The translations under genes and the position numbers were made by a program. From NCBI GenBank assembly GCA_022865555.1, contig JALHTD010000517.1:1-6587 (forward strand): 6,587 bases of DNA, written 5' to 3'. The notes under the pieces are model-generated. The model searched no databases. It was given only the letters and a program-made list of their open reading frames with translations, and was not told the origin of the DNA. This document shows, piece by piece, positions 1 through 6,426 of the stretch. This DNA is from Thermoanaerobaculaceae bacterium. GTDB lineage: Bacteria > Acidobacteriota > Thermoanaerobaculia > Thermoanaerobaculales > Thermoanaerobaculaceae. How positions within the stretch are numbered: position 1 is the stretch's first letter; every line of letters starts with the position of its first letter.

Positions 1-93
1 GCTCGCCGCGCGGACCCTCGTGGTTCGGCCTTCGGCCGCCCACGTCTCCACGCAGCGATCGGCACGCTCGGTGCCCTCACGCTTCGGCGCCAT
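1..93 (-). CDS. Possible 5' part of an unrecognised gene, cut by the window edge
   Basis: An open minus-strand frame starts at ATG 93 and runs off the left edge (31 codons, beginning MAPKREGTERAD). It is rich in Arg and Glu, and about 26 of the 31 codons end in G or C, which is compatible with coding but not decisive in such GC-rich DNA. The same frame extends upstream through three successive GTG codons that directly follow an AGGGAGG purine tract, so the true start could lie about 27-33 nt earlier. I recognise no family. The 7-2-7 inverted repeat at 158-173 lies about 65 nt upstream and could belong to its control region. It may equally be a chance open frame. Confidence 0.22.
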   Translation of the reverse strand, partial: MAPKREGTERADRCVETWAAEGRTTRVRAAS

Positions 94-157
94 GGCTCTT
101 CTCGCCCGCGGGGCGGATTTCACCACCACCCTCCCTCTCAAATGAAACGCTCAGGAG

Positions 158-173
158 GTTCTGGCACCAGAAC
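158..173. repeat. 16-bp inverted repeat, possible operator or small hairpin
   Basis: GTTCTGG and CCAGAAC are perfect 7-bp arms separated by two bases (CA on the plus strand). The short spacer fits a dimeric repressor site better than an RNA hairpin, although a 6-bp stem with a 4-base loop is also possible. It sits upstream of the possible gene start at 93. I cannot name a regulator that would bind it. Confidence 0.3.
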
Positions 174-247
174 ACCTCGGCCCCGGGTCCAATGTCTCTA
201 GCCGAAGGGTGGGGGTTTCGAATCGACCGGCGGGTGCCAGCGGCCAT

Positions 248-259
248 GCCTCCGGAGGC
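248..259. repeat. Perfect 12-bp palindrome
   Basis: GCCTCCGGAGGC equals its own reverse complement. It lies in the gene-free stretch with no open frame or promoter that explains it. In DNA of this GC content short GC palindromes are fairly common, so its meaning is unclear. Confidence 0.4.
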
Positions 260-430
260 TGCGGGGACCCGGCGCGCGGATCGAGGCTGGGGTATCGGTG
301 ACGCGTCTTCTTGCGGACACCGAGGGGACCCCAGCCCGAGACGCGCTGCCGGGTCGCAGCCGGAGGAGTCTCGGAGCGCAGCGAGTCCCCCGCTGCTGGC
401 GGGATGGGACGAGCAAGCGCCGAGAGGCCG

Positions 431-586
431 CGCACCCGCCGGGCAAGAAAAAAGCCTCCACGCAGTGGAAAACGAGGAGCTTGCCGCACACCCGCCGGGC
501 AACAAAAAGCCTCCACGCAGTGGAAAACGAGGAGCTTGCCGCGCACCCGCCGGGCAAAACAAAAGCGTCACGCAGTGAGAAAGAGA
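431..586. repeat. Tandem repeat, ~55-bp unit, two full copies and one diverged partial copy
   Basis: Copy 1 spans 431-486 (56 bp) and copy 2 spans 487-541 (55 bp). They are nearly identical and differ mainly in the length of an A-run and a few single bases. Copy 3 (542-586) is diverged and incomplete. Each copy contains CGCACCCGCCGGGCAA, then an A-rich run, then CACGCAGTG flanked by complementary bases, giving a TCCAC-GCA-GTGGA hairpin in copies 1 and 2 and TCAC-GCA-GTGA in copy 3. Copies 1 and 2 then continue GAGGAGCTTGCC. TTGCC at the end of one copy can also pair with GGCAA of the next. The array starts 3 nt beyond the stop codon of the metallophosphoesterase gene. Reading frames through it are Pro/Ala/Arg- or Leu/Phe/Ser-rich and look like artefacts. 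Confidence 0.85.
556..578 (-). terminator. Weak candidate terminator of the acc-aroK operon
   Basis: On the minus strand, 11 nt after the last stop codon, TCAC-TGC-GTGA can form a 4-bp hairpin followed by CGC and the T-rich run TTTTGTTTT. The two other repeat copies give a slightly stronger 5-bp version (512-524 with T5, and 457-469 with T6). Each stem is short for an intrinsic terminator, but three in a row could together end transcription. Confidence 0.25.
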
Positions 587-589
587 CAA

Positions 590-1348
590 TCAGGAGCCGT
601 GGAGCAAGCGGTCCGCCAGGATGTGGGGGAGGCCGGCGGCGAGGATGCGCTTGCGGGCAGCTTCCACGTTGTACGGGACGCGGTGGAGCGTGAAGCGCCG
701 GATCGCCGAGTCGTACAGCGCGTACGAGGCGCGCGGGTCGCGGTCGCGGGGCTGCCCCACGGAGCCGGGGTTGATGAGGTAGCTCCGCGCGGGGTCGAGA
801 TCGATGACCACCCGGCTGCCCCGCAGCAGCACGCCCACGAGGCTCTCCTGGCCTCCTTCGACCGTCCGCTCGAACATGCACGGCACGTGCGAGTGCCCGA
901 AGAACGTCACGCCGGCGGGGAGGCTGCGGAACGCCGCCTGGGCCTCCATCTCGGAGAACAGGTACTCGTCCTCGTCGGCGGGCGAGCCGTGGCAGATGGC
1001 GACCCCCTCCTCGATGACCTTGGGCCCCACCGGGAGGTTCTCCAGGTAGCGGCGGTTGGCCGGCGTGAGGACCTCGGCGCTCCAGAACGCGGCCCGCCGG
1101 GCATGGGCGTTGAAGAACACCGAGCCCTCCTCGGGGTTGAGCACAACGCGGTCGTGGTTGCCGCGCACTGAGTGCACCTTGTGTCCCATCGCCCGCAGCC
1201 GCTCCACGACCTGGTTCGGGGCGGCCCCGTAGCCGACGGCATCGCCCAGGAACAGCACGGCGTCGCGCCGCTTCCTGGCGGCGTGGGCGAGCACGGCGCG
1301 GAACGCCTCGAGGTTGCCGTGGATGTCGGAGAGGATCAGGTACCTCAT
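590..1348 (-). CDS. Calcineurin-like metallophosphoesterase, YfcE/MJ0936-like
   Basis: A 252-residue soluble phosphoesterase with the full set of metal-binding motifs: DIH (D8, H10), GDAVGYG (D36 at 35-41), GNHD (63-66), CHGSP (H120) and FGHSH (H152, H154). These residues hold the two-metal centre that hydrolyses phosphomonoesters or phosphodiesters. The GDxVGYG form is typical of small bacterial and archaeal enzymes, many of unknown substrate, so a specific reaction cannot be given. There is no signal peptide, so it is probably cytoplasmic. The start ATG overlaps the aroK stop as ATGA, and GAGAGG lies 5 nt upstream inside aroK, which supports this start and coupled translation. It is the last gene of the operon. 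Its C-terminal part after about residue 200 is basic and less conserved. Confidence 0.93.
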   Translation of the reverse strand: MRYLILSDIHGNLEAFRAVLAHAARKRRDAVLFLGDAVGYGAAPNQVVERLRAMGHKVHSVRGNHDRVVLNPEEGSVFFNAHARRAAFWSAEVLTPANRRYLENLPVGPKVIEEGVAICHGSPADEDEYLFSEMEAQAAFRSLPAGVTFFGHSHVPCMFERTVEGGQESLVGVLLRGSRVVIDLDPARSYLINPGSVGQPRDRDPRASYALYDSAIRRFTLHRVPYNVEAARKRILAAGLPHILADRLLHGS

Positions 1349-1848
1349 GCGAACCTCTCGAGCGCCAGTGCCAGCCGCCCGGCGAGCGCCTCGGCGTCCT
1401 CACCCGTCTCGGGGCGGATCGCGATGTCCGCAAGCCGGTAGTGGGGCAGCCTCTTGGAGTACAGCTCGAACGCCTGCTCGGGGGTGCCGAACAGGGGCCT
1501 CTCACCGCGCTTCCCGGGCAGACGCGTCAGCACCTCGCCCCAGGGCACGTCCAGGAACACCGAGACCCCCAGGCGGGAGATCAGCTCGCGGTTGCCGGGC
1601 TGGACGAAGGTGCCGCCCCCGGCGGCGACGACGAGCGCCGGGAAGCGGGCGCAGGCCGCGAGCTGGCGCGCCTCCTCGGCGCGGAAAGCGCTTTCGCCGA
1701 CCACCTCGAAGGCCCGTGCCACCCCCATGCGCAGGCTCGCTTCCACCCGCCCGTCAAGGTCCCAGAAGAGCGCGCCTGAGCGCCTCGCGAGGGCCCGCCC
1801 CGTCGTGGTCTTTCCCGCGCCCATGAAACCGATCAGGAAGACCCGCAT
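1345..1848 (-). CDS. aroK: Shikimate kinase
   Basis: The product (167 residues, normal length) phosphorylates shikimate with ATP to shikimate 3-phosphate, the fifth step of the chorismate pathway, in the cytoplasm. Visible motifs are the P-loop GFMGAGKT (7-14), the shikimate-binding DLDGRVE (D30, D32, E36), GESAFR (51-56, R56 binds substrate), the glycine triplet AGGGT (76-80), and the lid region GERPLF (115-120, R117), followed by R133 and Y137 in the RxxxY pattern before the final helix. All expected catalytic residues are present. The start has GGGGGGTGG just upstream, and the gene begins 28 nt after accC. Its last codons overlap the phosphoesterase start (ATGA). aroK is often next to aroB; here it rides in an acetyl-CoA carboxylase operon instead. 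aroL cannot be separated from aroK by sequence alone. Confidence 0.95.
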   Translation of the reverse strand: MRVFLIGFMGAGKTTTGRALARRSGALFWDLDGRVEASLRMGVARAFEVVGESAFRAEEARQLAACARFPALVVAAGGGTFVQPGNRELISRLGVSVFLDVPWGEVLTRLPGKRGERPLFGTPEQAFELYSKRLPHYRLADIAIRPETGEDAEALAGRLALALERFA

Positions 1849-1876
1849 CCACCCCCCATGGCTTTCCCACGCAGGG

Positions 1877-3214
<1,338 letters not shown>

Positions 3215-3218
3215 GCGG

Positions 3219-3719
3219 TCAGGGCCGGACGGCGAACAACCGCTCCCCGAACTCGACGGGCTGGGCGTTCTCGGGGTACCGCCTCACGACGGTGCCCGAG
3301 ACGTCGGCCTCGATCTCGTTCATGAGCTTCATCGCCTCCACGATGCACAGGACCTGGCCCTTGGAGACGTAGTCACCCATCTTGACGTACGGCTCGGACT
3401 CGGGGCTGGCCGCCTGGTAGAACGTGCCCACGATCGGCGAGGTGACGAACGAGACCCCCTCCTCGTCGGGCTGCGCGGCCGGGGCCGTGGGCGAGCCCGG
3501 TGCGGGGCCCCCGCCGGGCAGCGCGATCGGGTTGGACGCGAACTGGCCCGCCATCGCAAGCTGTGGGGGCAGCAGCGAGGCGCCTCTGCGCTCGTGCTGA
3601 GGCACCGCAGGGATGCCCTCGATGCTCACGCGCATCCCCTCCCTCTCGACCTCGATCCCTCCGATGCGCGTCTCGGCAACGATTCGAATCAGCTCGACCA
3701 ACTCGGCAAAGGTGAACAT
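3219..3719 (-). CDS. accB: Biotin carboxyl carrier protein of acetyl-CoA carboxylase
   Basis: This 166-residue protein carries biotin between AccC and the carboxyltransferase. The C-terminal biotinyl domain (about 90-166) starts with SPIVGTFY, contains the thumb loop SPESEPYV (105-112) that is characteristic of AccB, and has the biotinylation motif EAMKLMNEI with the acceptor K131. The N-terminal helix (MFTFAELVELIRIVAE) is typical of AccB and is followed by a Gly/Pro/Ala-rich flexible linker (about 65-88). The start at 3719 is chosen because AGGGGAG lies 4 nt upstream and the family starts here. The frame is open to an upstream ATG at 3809, but that would add 30 unrelated residues overlapping the roadblock gene. 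The gene begins 10 nt after the roadblock stop and ends 4 nt before accC. Confidence 0.95.
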   Translation of the reverse strand: MFTFAELVELIRIVAETRIGGIEVEREGMRVSIEGIPAVPQHERRGASLLPPQLAMAGQFASNPIALPGGGPAPGSPTAPAAQPDEEGVSFVTSPIVGTFYQAASPESEPYVKMGDYVSKGQVLCIVEAMKLMNEIEADVSGTVVRRYPENAQPVEFGERLFAVRP

Positions 3720-3723
3720 CTCG

Positions 3724-3730
3724 CTCCCCT
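3724..3730 (-). promoter_or_regulatory. Ribosome binding site of accB
   Basis: AGGGGAG on the minus strand, 4 nt before ATG 3719. It overlaps the first base of the TGA stop of the roadblock gene by one base. It decides the accB start against the in-frame ATG at 3809. Confidence 0.75.
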
Positions 3731-4083
3731 CAGACGAACTCTTGGTGCAGACGGAAAGCCGCAACGCGGCTGGCGAAGCGAGCCTTCCCGGGGTTTCCGT
3801 CGCGGCCAACGACGGTCATCAAGAAATAGGTTTCGGTTATGTTGGTGATGAGCACGATCTTGCGCTCGGCCGCCACGACGATCTGCTCGAGCTCCCCGAG
3901 CTGGAGCTCGTGGTTCGCGGTCGTGATCTCCCGCAGGAACGTCGAGTACTCCGCGATCAGCTCCTCGGACTCGCCCGCGGCACCACCCCAGCTCTCGACC
4001 GGGATGCCGTCCCGGTCGGAGATGACCGTGACTGAAACTCCTGCGCATTTCCTCACCTCGGCGAGGACCTCGGCAAAGCTCAT
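3730..4083 (-). CDS. Roadblock/LC7 domain protein
   Basis: A 117-residue single-domain protein of the Roadblock/LC7 (MglB-like) family. The N-terminal helix MSFAEVLAEVRKC is followed by the strand and turn VTVISDRDGIPVESWG (about 18-33), a helix with EELIAEYSTFLREITTANHE, the segment LGELEQIVVAAERKIVLITNI (62-82) and a hydrophobic strand TYFLMTVV (85-92). Such proteins form dimers and in known cases regulate Ras-like GTPases (MglB acts on MglA) or serve as scaffold subunits. No GTPase gene is in the window, so the partner is unknown. Its ATG overlaps the stop of the TPR gene (ATGA), and AAGAG lies about 7-9 nt upstream. The overlap makes the TPR protein the most likely partner. No signal peptide or membrane segment is seen. 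Confidence 0.88.
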   Translation of the reverse strand: MSFAEVLAEVRKCAGVSVTVISDRDGIPVESWGGAAGESEELIAEYSTFLREITTANHELQLGELEQIVVAAERKIVLITNITETYFLMTVVGRDGNPGKARFASRVAAFRLHQEFV

Positions 4084-5363
4084 CGCGTCGCTCTTTCCTG
4101 GCCGAGTGTAAGGGATGCCAGCCAGCGCTGCAACGCCGCGATCTTCCTCTCGCGCGACGAGAGCTTCGGAGGCGCGGCCGGCATCGGCTCCAGCATATCG
4201 CGCACCAGCGCCAGCAAGTCGCGGGCCTCCACGTTGCCGGGCTCGCGCTCCAGGAGGCGCTCGAGGACGCGCACGGCCTCGTCCAGGGCCTGCTGCTGAA
4301 CGTACAGGCGCGCGAGCGTCAGGGAGGCCGGCGGCTGGGCCGGGGCCTGGGTCGCCGCGGCCCAGGGGGCGGAAGCTTGCAGCACCTTCTTGAGCAGCAC
4401 CGGCGCCTCTTCGGTCTCCGGCGCGGTGAACAGCTCGGCGTCTCCGGTGGGCTGCAGGGCGGGCGCCGCCTCGGCGGGGGCCGCGGCGGGGACCTCGGGG
4501 GCGGGCAAGGGCGCGGCCGGCGGCTCCGGGGGCGCCTGGACCGGTGGCGGCCCCCCGAAGAGGTCCTCGGCGCTCTCCTGCCCCGCCATCGGGGGGGCCT
4601 CGAATGCGGCCGGCTCTCGCGGTGGAGCTTTGGGTGCCGGGAGCGCCGCGAAAGGCTCGGGCGCCTGTAACTCCATCTCGAAGGCGGGCTCGGGCGCAGG
4701 GGGTGTCGGGAACGCCGCGGGGGGCTCGGGCGCCTCTGTCTCCATCTCGAAGGCGGGCTCGGGGGCCATCTCGGCGGGCGGCGGCGCGGGGGCCTCTGTG
4801 TCCAGTTCGAACGAGGGCTCGGGGGCTTCCTCCGCTGCCGGAACGGCCAGCTCGACCTCTTCGGCCTCCCCGAACACCTCGTCGGGCTCGATCAGGGAAG
4901 CATCCGGCGGCCCGGCAGCGTGGGGCTCCTCGGGAGTCGGCGGGGAGGCCAGCTCGGCGGAAATGGCGTCCACCGCGGACTGGAGCACCGCGTCCCCGGG
5001 GACCAGCTCCAGGGAGTGTTTCATCGCCTCGAGCGCCGCGGGGCGCTCGCCGAGGGCCAGGTGGGCCTCGCCGAGCAGGCGCCAGGCGACCGGGTTCTGG
5101 GGGTCGAGGGCGATCGCCTGCTCGAGGCTGTGGACGGCCTCCGTGGCCTGCCCCGCATCCACGCACGCCCGCCCCAGCGCCACCCAGGCGGCCACGTAGC
5201 GGGGGTGGTGCGCGAGCCCCGAGCGCAGGGCCTCGGCGGCCTCCGCGCCCCGGCCCTCCCGCCGCAGCAGCTCCCCGAGCTGGTAGAACTGCCGCGAGGC
5301 CAGGTTTCCCGCAAGCTCCCGCTGGAGCTCCGCGATCCTGCGCGCGCTCTCGCTCATCGCCAT
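4080..5363 (-). CDS. Tetratricopeptide repeat protein with a long Pro/Ala/Glu-rich linker
   Basis: This 427-residue protein has no signal peptide or membrane segment. Residues about 22-135 form at least three TPR units; clear helices include FYQLGELLRREGRGAEAAEA and AWVALGRACVDAGQATEAV, each ending near a Pro (HHPR, LDPQN, LVPGD). Residues about 138-345 are low-complexity Pro/Ala/Glu, probably disordered, and include three related motifs (see the repeat at 4638-4829). Residues about 346-390 hold another TPR-like pair (LARLYVQQQALDEAVRVLERLLEREPGN). The tail after residue 400 is basic and helical, with KIAALQRWLASL. TPRs bind proteins, so this is probably an adaptor, with the translationally coupled roadblock protein as the likely partner. 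A start at the second Met (5357) is equally possible, as neither has a strong ribosome site. It is the first gene of the operon and begins only 36 nt after the transposase stop. Confidence 0.85.
   Translation of the reverse strand: MAMSESARRIAELQRELAGNLASRQFYQLGELLRREGRGAEAAEALRSGLAHHPRYVAAWVALGRACVDAGQATEAVHSLEQAIALDPQNPVAWRLLGEAHLALGERPAALEAMKHSLELVPGDAVLQSAVDAISAELASPPTPEEPHAAGPPDASLIEPDEVFGEAEEVELAVPAAEEAPEPSFELDTEAPAPPPAEMAPEPAFEMETEAPEPPAAFPTPPAPEPAFEMELQAPEPFAALPAPKAPPREPAAFEAPPMAGQESAEDLFGGPPPVQAPPEPPAAPLPAPEVPAAAPAEAAPALQPTGDAELFTAPETEEAPVLLKKVLQASAPWAAATQAPAQPPASLTLARLYVQQQALDEAVRVLERLLEREPGNVEARDLLALVRDMLEPMPAAPPKLSSRERKIAALQRWLASLTLGQERATR
4638..4829 (-). repeat. Three in-frame repeats inside the TPR protein linker
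   Basis: The linker at residues 179-242 contains three copies of a unit with the pattern APEP-(A/S)-FE-(M/L)-(E/D)-x-(E/Q)-AP. They start at about residues 179, 200 and 223. At the DNA level the common block GAAGGCGGGCTCGGG recurs with spacings of 69 and 60 bp (23 and 20 codons); the outermost copy is the most diverged. Each copy has a Phe in an acidic context within a Pro-rich chain, a layout that can act as a short binding motif. A binding role is inference only. Confidence 0.8.
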
Positions 5364-5395
5364 ATTCTACCGTTTTCCAGCAAGAAAGCGCCTAG
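5364..5395. other. Short gap between transposon and operon, no clear promoter
   Basis: This is all that separates the first operon gene from the transposon's left repeat. TAGAAT stands directly before the ATG on the minus strand and resembles a -10 box, but no -35 element lies 16-18 bp upstream of it and it would put the transcript start at or after the start codon. CCAGCAA at 5377-5383 belongs to a possible outer arm of the transposon ends. No hairpin with a T-run that would stop transcription from the transposase gene is seen. Confidence 0.5.
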
Positions 5396-5420
5396 GGGGT
5401 CAGGCTTGCGTAATTGCATT
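5396..5420 (+). repeat. Left terminal inverted repeat of the transposon
   Basis: Reads GGGGTCAGGCTTGCGTA, then A, then TTGCATT. It differs from the inverted right copy only at the 18th base. Bases 5400-5420 also encode the last six residues and the TGA stop of the transposase on the minus strand. Confidence 0.92.
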
Positions 5421-6362
5421 GTCAGACGTCAGGCGACGTTGCGACGCCTCGAGTTGGCCACCGAGCGCCAGGTCCTGCCGAGCATCCAAACGCAACCGCG
5501 CCACCCGGCGACTGATCGTGGCGATGTCACGGCCGAAGCGGACCGCGACCTGGGCAAGCGTCGCCGCCCCCATGTCGGTCGCGAGCAACCCGATCGCCGC
5601 CCGCGCCTGCGCCGCGTCCCGCCGTCGCCCAGGCGCTCGCAACGCCGGCTCGTCTATTTCCCAGGCGGTGCAGACATCCGCGATGATCGCGTTCAAGTGC
5701 GGCGCTCGCGCCGGCCGTGGAGCCGTCTCGCCGAGGACGCCGAGGACGAATGCGTCCCCCCCGCACACACGCGGGTCCGCCGCCCCACGATGCAGTTCCT
5801 CCCGGTACCCCTCGCCGAGGCCCTCGCGCACGAAGGCCGCGTATCGGCGCCGCGCGCGCCGCGGATCGTGCTCGTCGAACATACTCAGGACGAACCCGCA
5901 ATCCATCCATGGCGTGCGCACCTTGCCGAGGTACGCTCGGTGGCCGCTCCACACCCACTCCGCAGGGTCACGCACGAGCCGCGAGCGCACTGGATAGAGG
6001 TGGATGTAGCGGACCAGTTCGAACAGGTACGTGTTCCCATCGACCAGGAGCGACCGGAAGCGCCCCTGAAAGAGGTGACCGACTCGGCGCGCGCGTCGGT
6101 TGAAGGCGCGCGTGTATCGAAACGCCAGATTCTGGATGATCCGCGACAAAGACGCCTCGCCGACCCGAATCGCCAGGTGCACGTGGTTGGCCATCAGGCA
6201 GTACGCATGGATCCGGTGCCCGAAACGCTCGACGCCCTCGGCGACAAGCTCGCAGAACCCCTCGCGGTCGGCGTCGTCGCTGAAGATCGCCTGCCCACCG
6301 TTGCCGCGCAGCATGACGTGGTGCAGCCCACCAGAGACATGAATGCGCGGCTTGCGGGCCAT
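5400..6362 (-). CDS. REP-associated tyrosine transposase (Y1/HUH) with DnaA-like C-terminal domain
   Basis: This 320-residue protein is a single-strand DNA transposase of the RAYT/IS200-like class. The Y1 domain (about 1-150) shows the opening MARKPRIHVSGGLHHVMLRG, the metal-binding HUH motif in YCLMANHVHLAI (H60, H62), the family's basic stretch GHLFQGRFRS (95-104), and RYIHLYPVRS (118-127), where Y119 is the likely nucleophile. The segment after about residue 222 (NAIIADVCTAWEI..., then ATLAQVAVRFGRDIATISRRV) resembles the DnaA domain IV helix-turn-helix that binds DnaA boxes, a fusion known in some proteins of this class. All key residues are present, so it is probably active. The stop codon and last six residues lie in the left terminal repeat. 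The start at 6362 gives the usual family N-terminus; only a weak GTGAGG precedes it. Confidence 0.92.
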   Translation of the reverse strand: MARKPRIHVSGGLHHVMLRGNGGQAIFSDDADREGFCELVAEGVERFGHRIHAYCLMANHVHLAIRVGEASLSRIIQNLAFRYTRAFNRRARRVGHLFQGRFRSLLVDGNTYLFELVRYIHLYPVRSRLVRDPAEWVWSGHRAYLGKVRTPWMDCGFVLSMFDEHDPRRARRRYAAFVREGLGEGYREELHRGAADPRVCGGDAFVLGVLGETAPRPARAPHLNAIIADVCTAWEIDEPALRAPGRRRDAAQARAAIGLLATDMGAATLAQVAVRFGRDIATISRRVARLRLDARQDLALGGQLEASQRRLTSDNAITQA

Positions 6363-6386
6363 GGCCTCACCAGTCTAGACGGGAGT

Positions 6387-6411
6387 AATGCAACTACGCA
6401 AGCCTGACCCC
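6387..6411 (-). repeat. Right terminal inverted repeat of the transposon
   Basis: On the minus strand it reads GGGGTCAGGCTTGCGTA, then G, then TTGCATT, one base different from the left copy. It lies 24 bp before the transposase start codon, so it is part of the gene's promoter or leader region. The 8-bp palindrome GTCTAGAC (6373-6380) lies just inside it. Confidence 0.92.
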
Positions 6412-6426
6412 AGGTCTTTTGCTGGC

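Larger units (their letters stand above)
94..430. other. Gene-free stretch with small palindromes
   Basis: I see no convincing gene here. Open frames exist on both strands, but they run into the tandem repeat at 431-586 or are Pro/Arg/Ser-rich, as expected from non-coding GC-rich DNA. The stretch holds separate small inverted repeats: 158-173, the perfect 12-bp palindrome GCCTCCGGAGGC at 248-259, and an imperfect one around 365-388. It may be the spacer between the operon end and a gene leaving the window to the left. Confidence 0.5.
5396..6411 (-). mobile_element. Solo RAYT-type (Y1/HUH) transposon with 25-bp inverted terminal repeats
   Basis: The 1016-bp element consists of one transposase gene between inverted repeats that match at 24 of 25 positions. 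It sits between a terminated gene on the right and the acc-aroK operon on the left. Near-identical ends and an intact gene suggest a recent or maintained insertion. The ends beginning GGGGTCAGG resemble those I remember around other transposases of this family. An outer pair of arms, CCAGCAA at 5377-5383 and TTGCTGG at 6419-6425, suggests the element may really span about 5377-6425. No convincing target duplication is seen, as expected for HUH enzymes of this class. Base composition is as GC-rich as its neighbours. Confidence 0.82.

Noticed and set aside
205..235. TTTCGAATC resembling a tRNA T-loop.
   Set aside because: The flanking bases do not pair as a T-arm, and no acceptor stem or anticodon arm could be built on either strand.
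431..586. CRISPR array.
   Set aside because: The units are contiguous with no variable spacers, and no cas gene is present.
77..589. Minus-strand open frame of 170 codons through the tandem repeats.
   Set aside because: The repeat units are 55 and 56 bp long, not multiples of three, so each copy is read in a different frame, which argues against a selected protein. There is no ribosome site and no domain.
198..1505. A 435-codon minus-strand open frame overlapping the phosphoesterase and aroK.
   Set aside because: It is very rich in Arg, Pro and Gly, runs out of phase with two genes that carry complete catalytic motifs, and passes through the tandem repeats. It is a shadow of GC-rich coding DNA.
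3730..5166. Reading the roadblock protein as the end of a 478-residue protein.
   Set aside because: The upstream 360 residues are Arg/Gly/Ala/Pro-rich and lie out of frame over the TPR gene. The family N-terminus starts at 4083, with an ATGA overlap and a ribosome site.
5364..5369. TAGAAT before the TPR start as a -10 box.
   Set aside because: No -35 box is present at 16-18 bp, and the transcript would begin at or after the start codon unless the message is leaderless from the second Met.
4920..6407. A 495-codon plus-strand open frame across the TPR gene and transposon.
   Set aside because: It is antisense to two recognisable genes and has no motif. Its end in the right repeat simply reflects the stop codon built into the terminal repeat.
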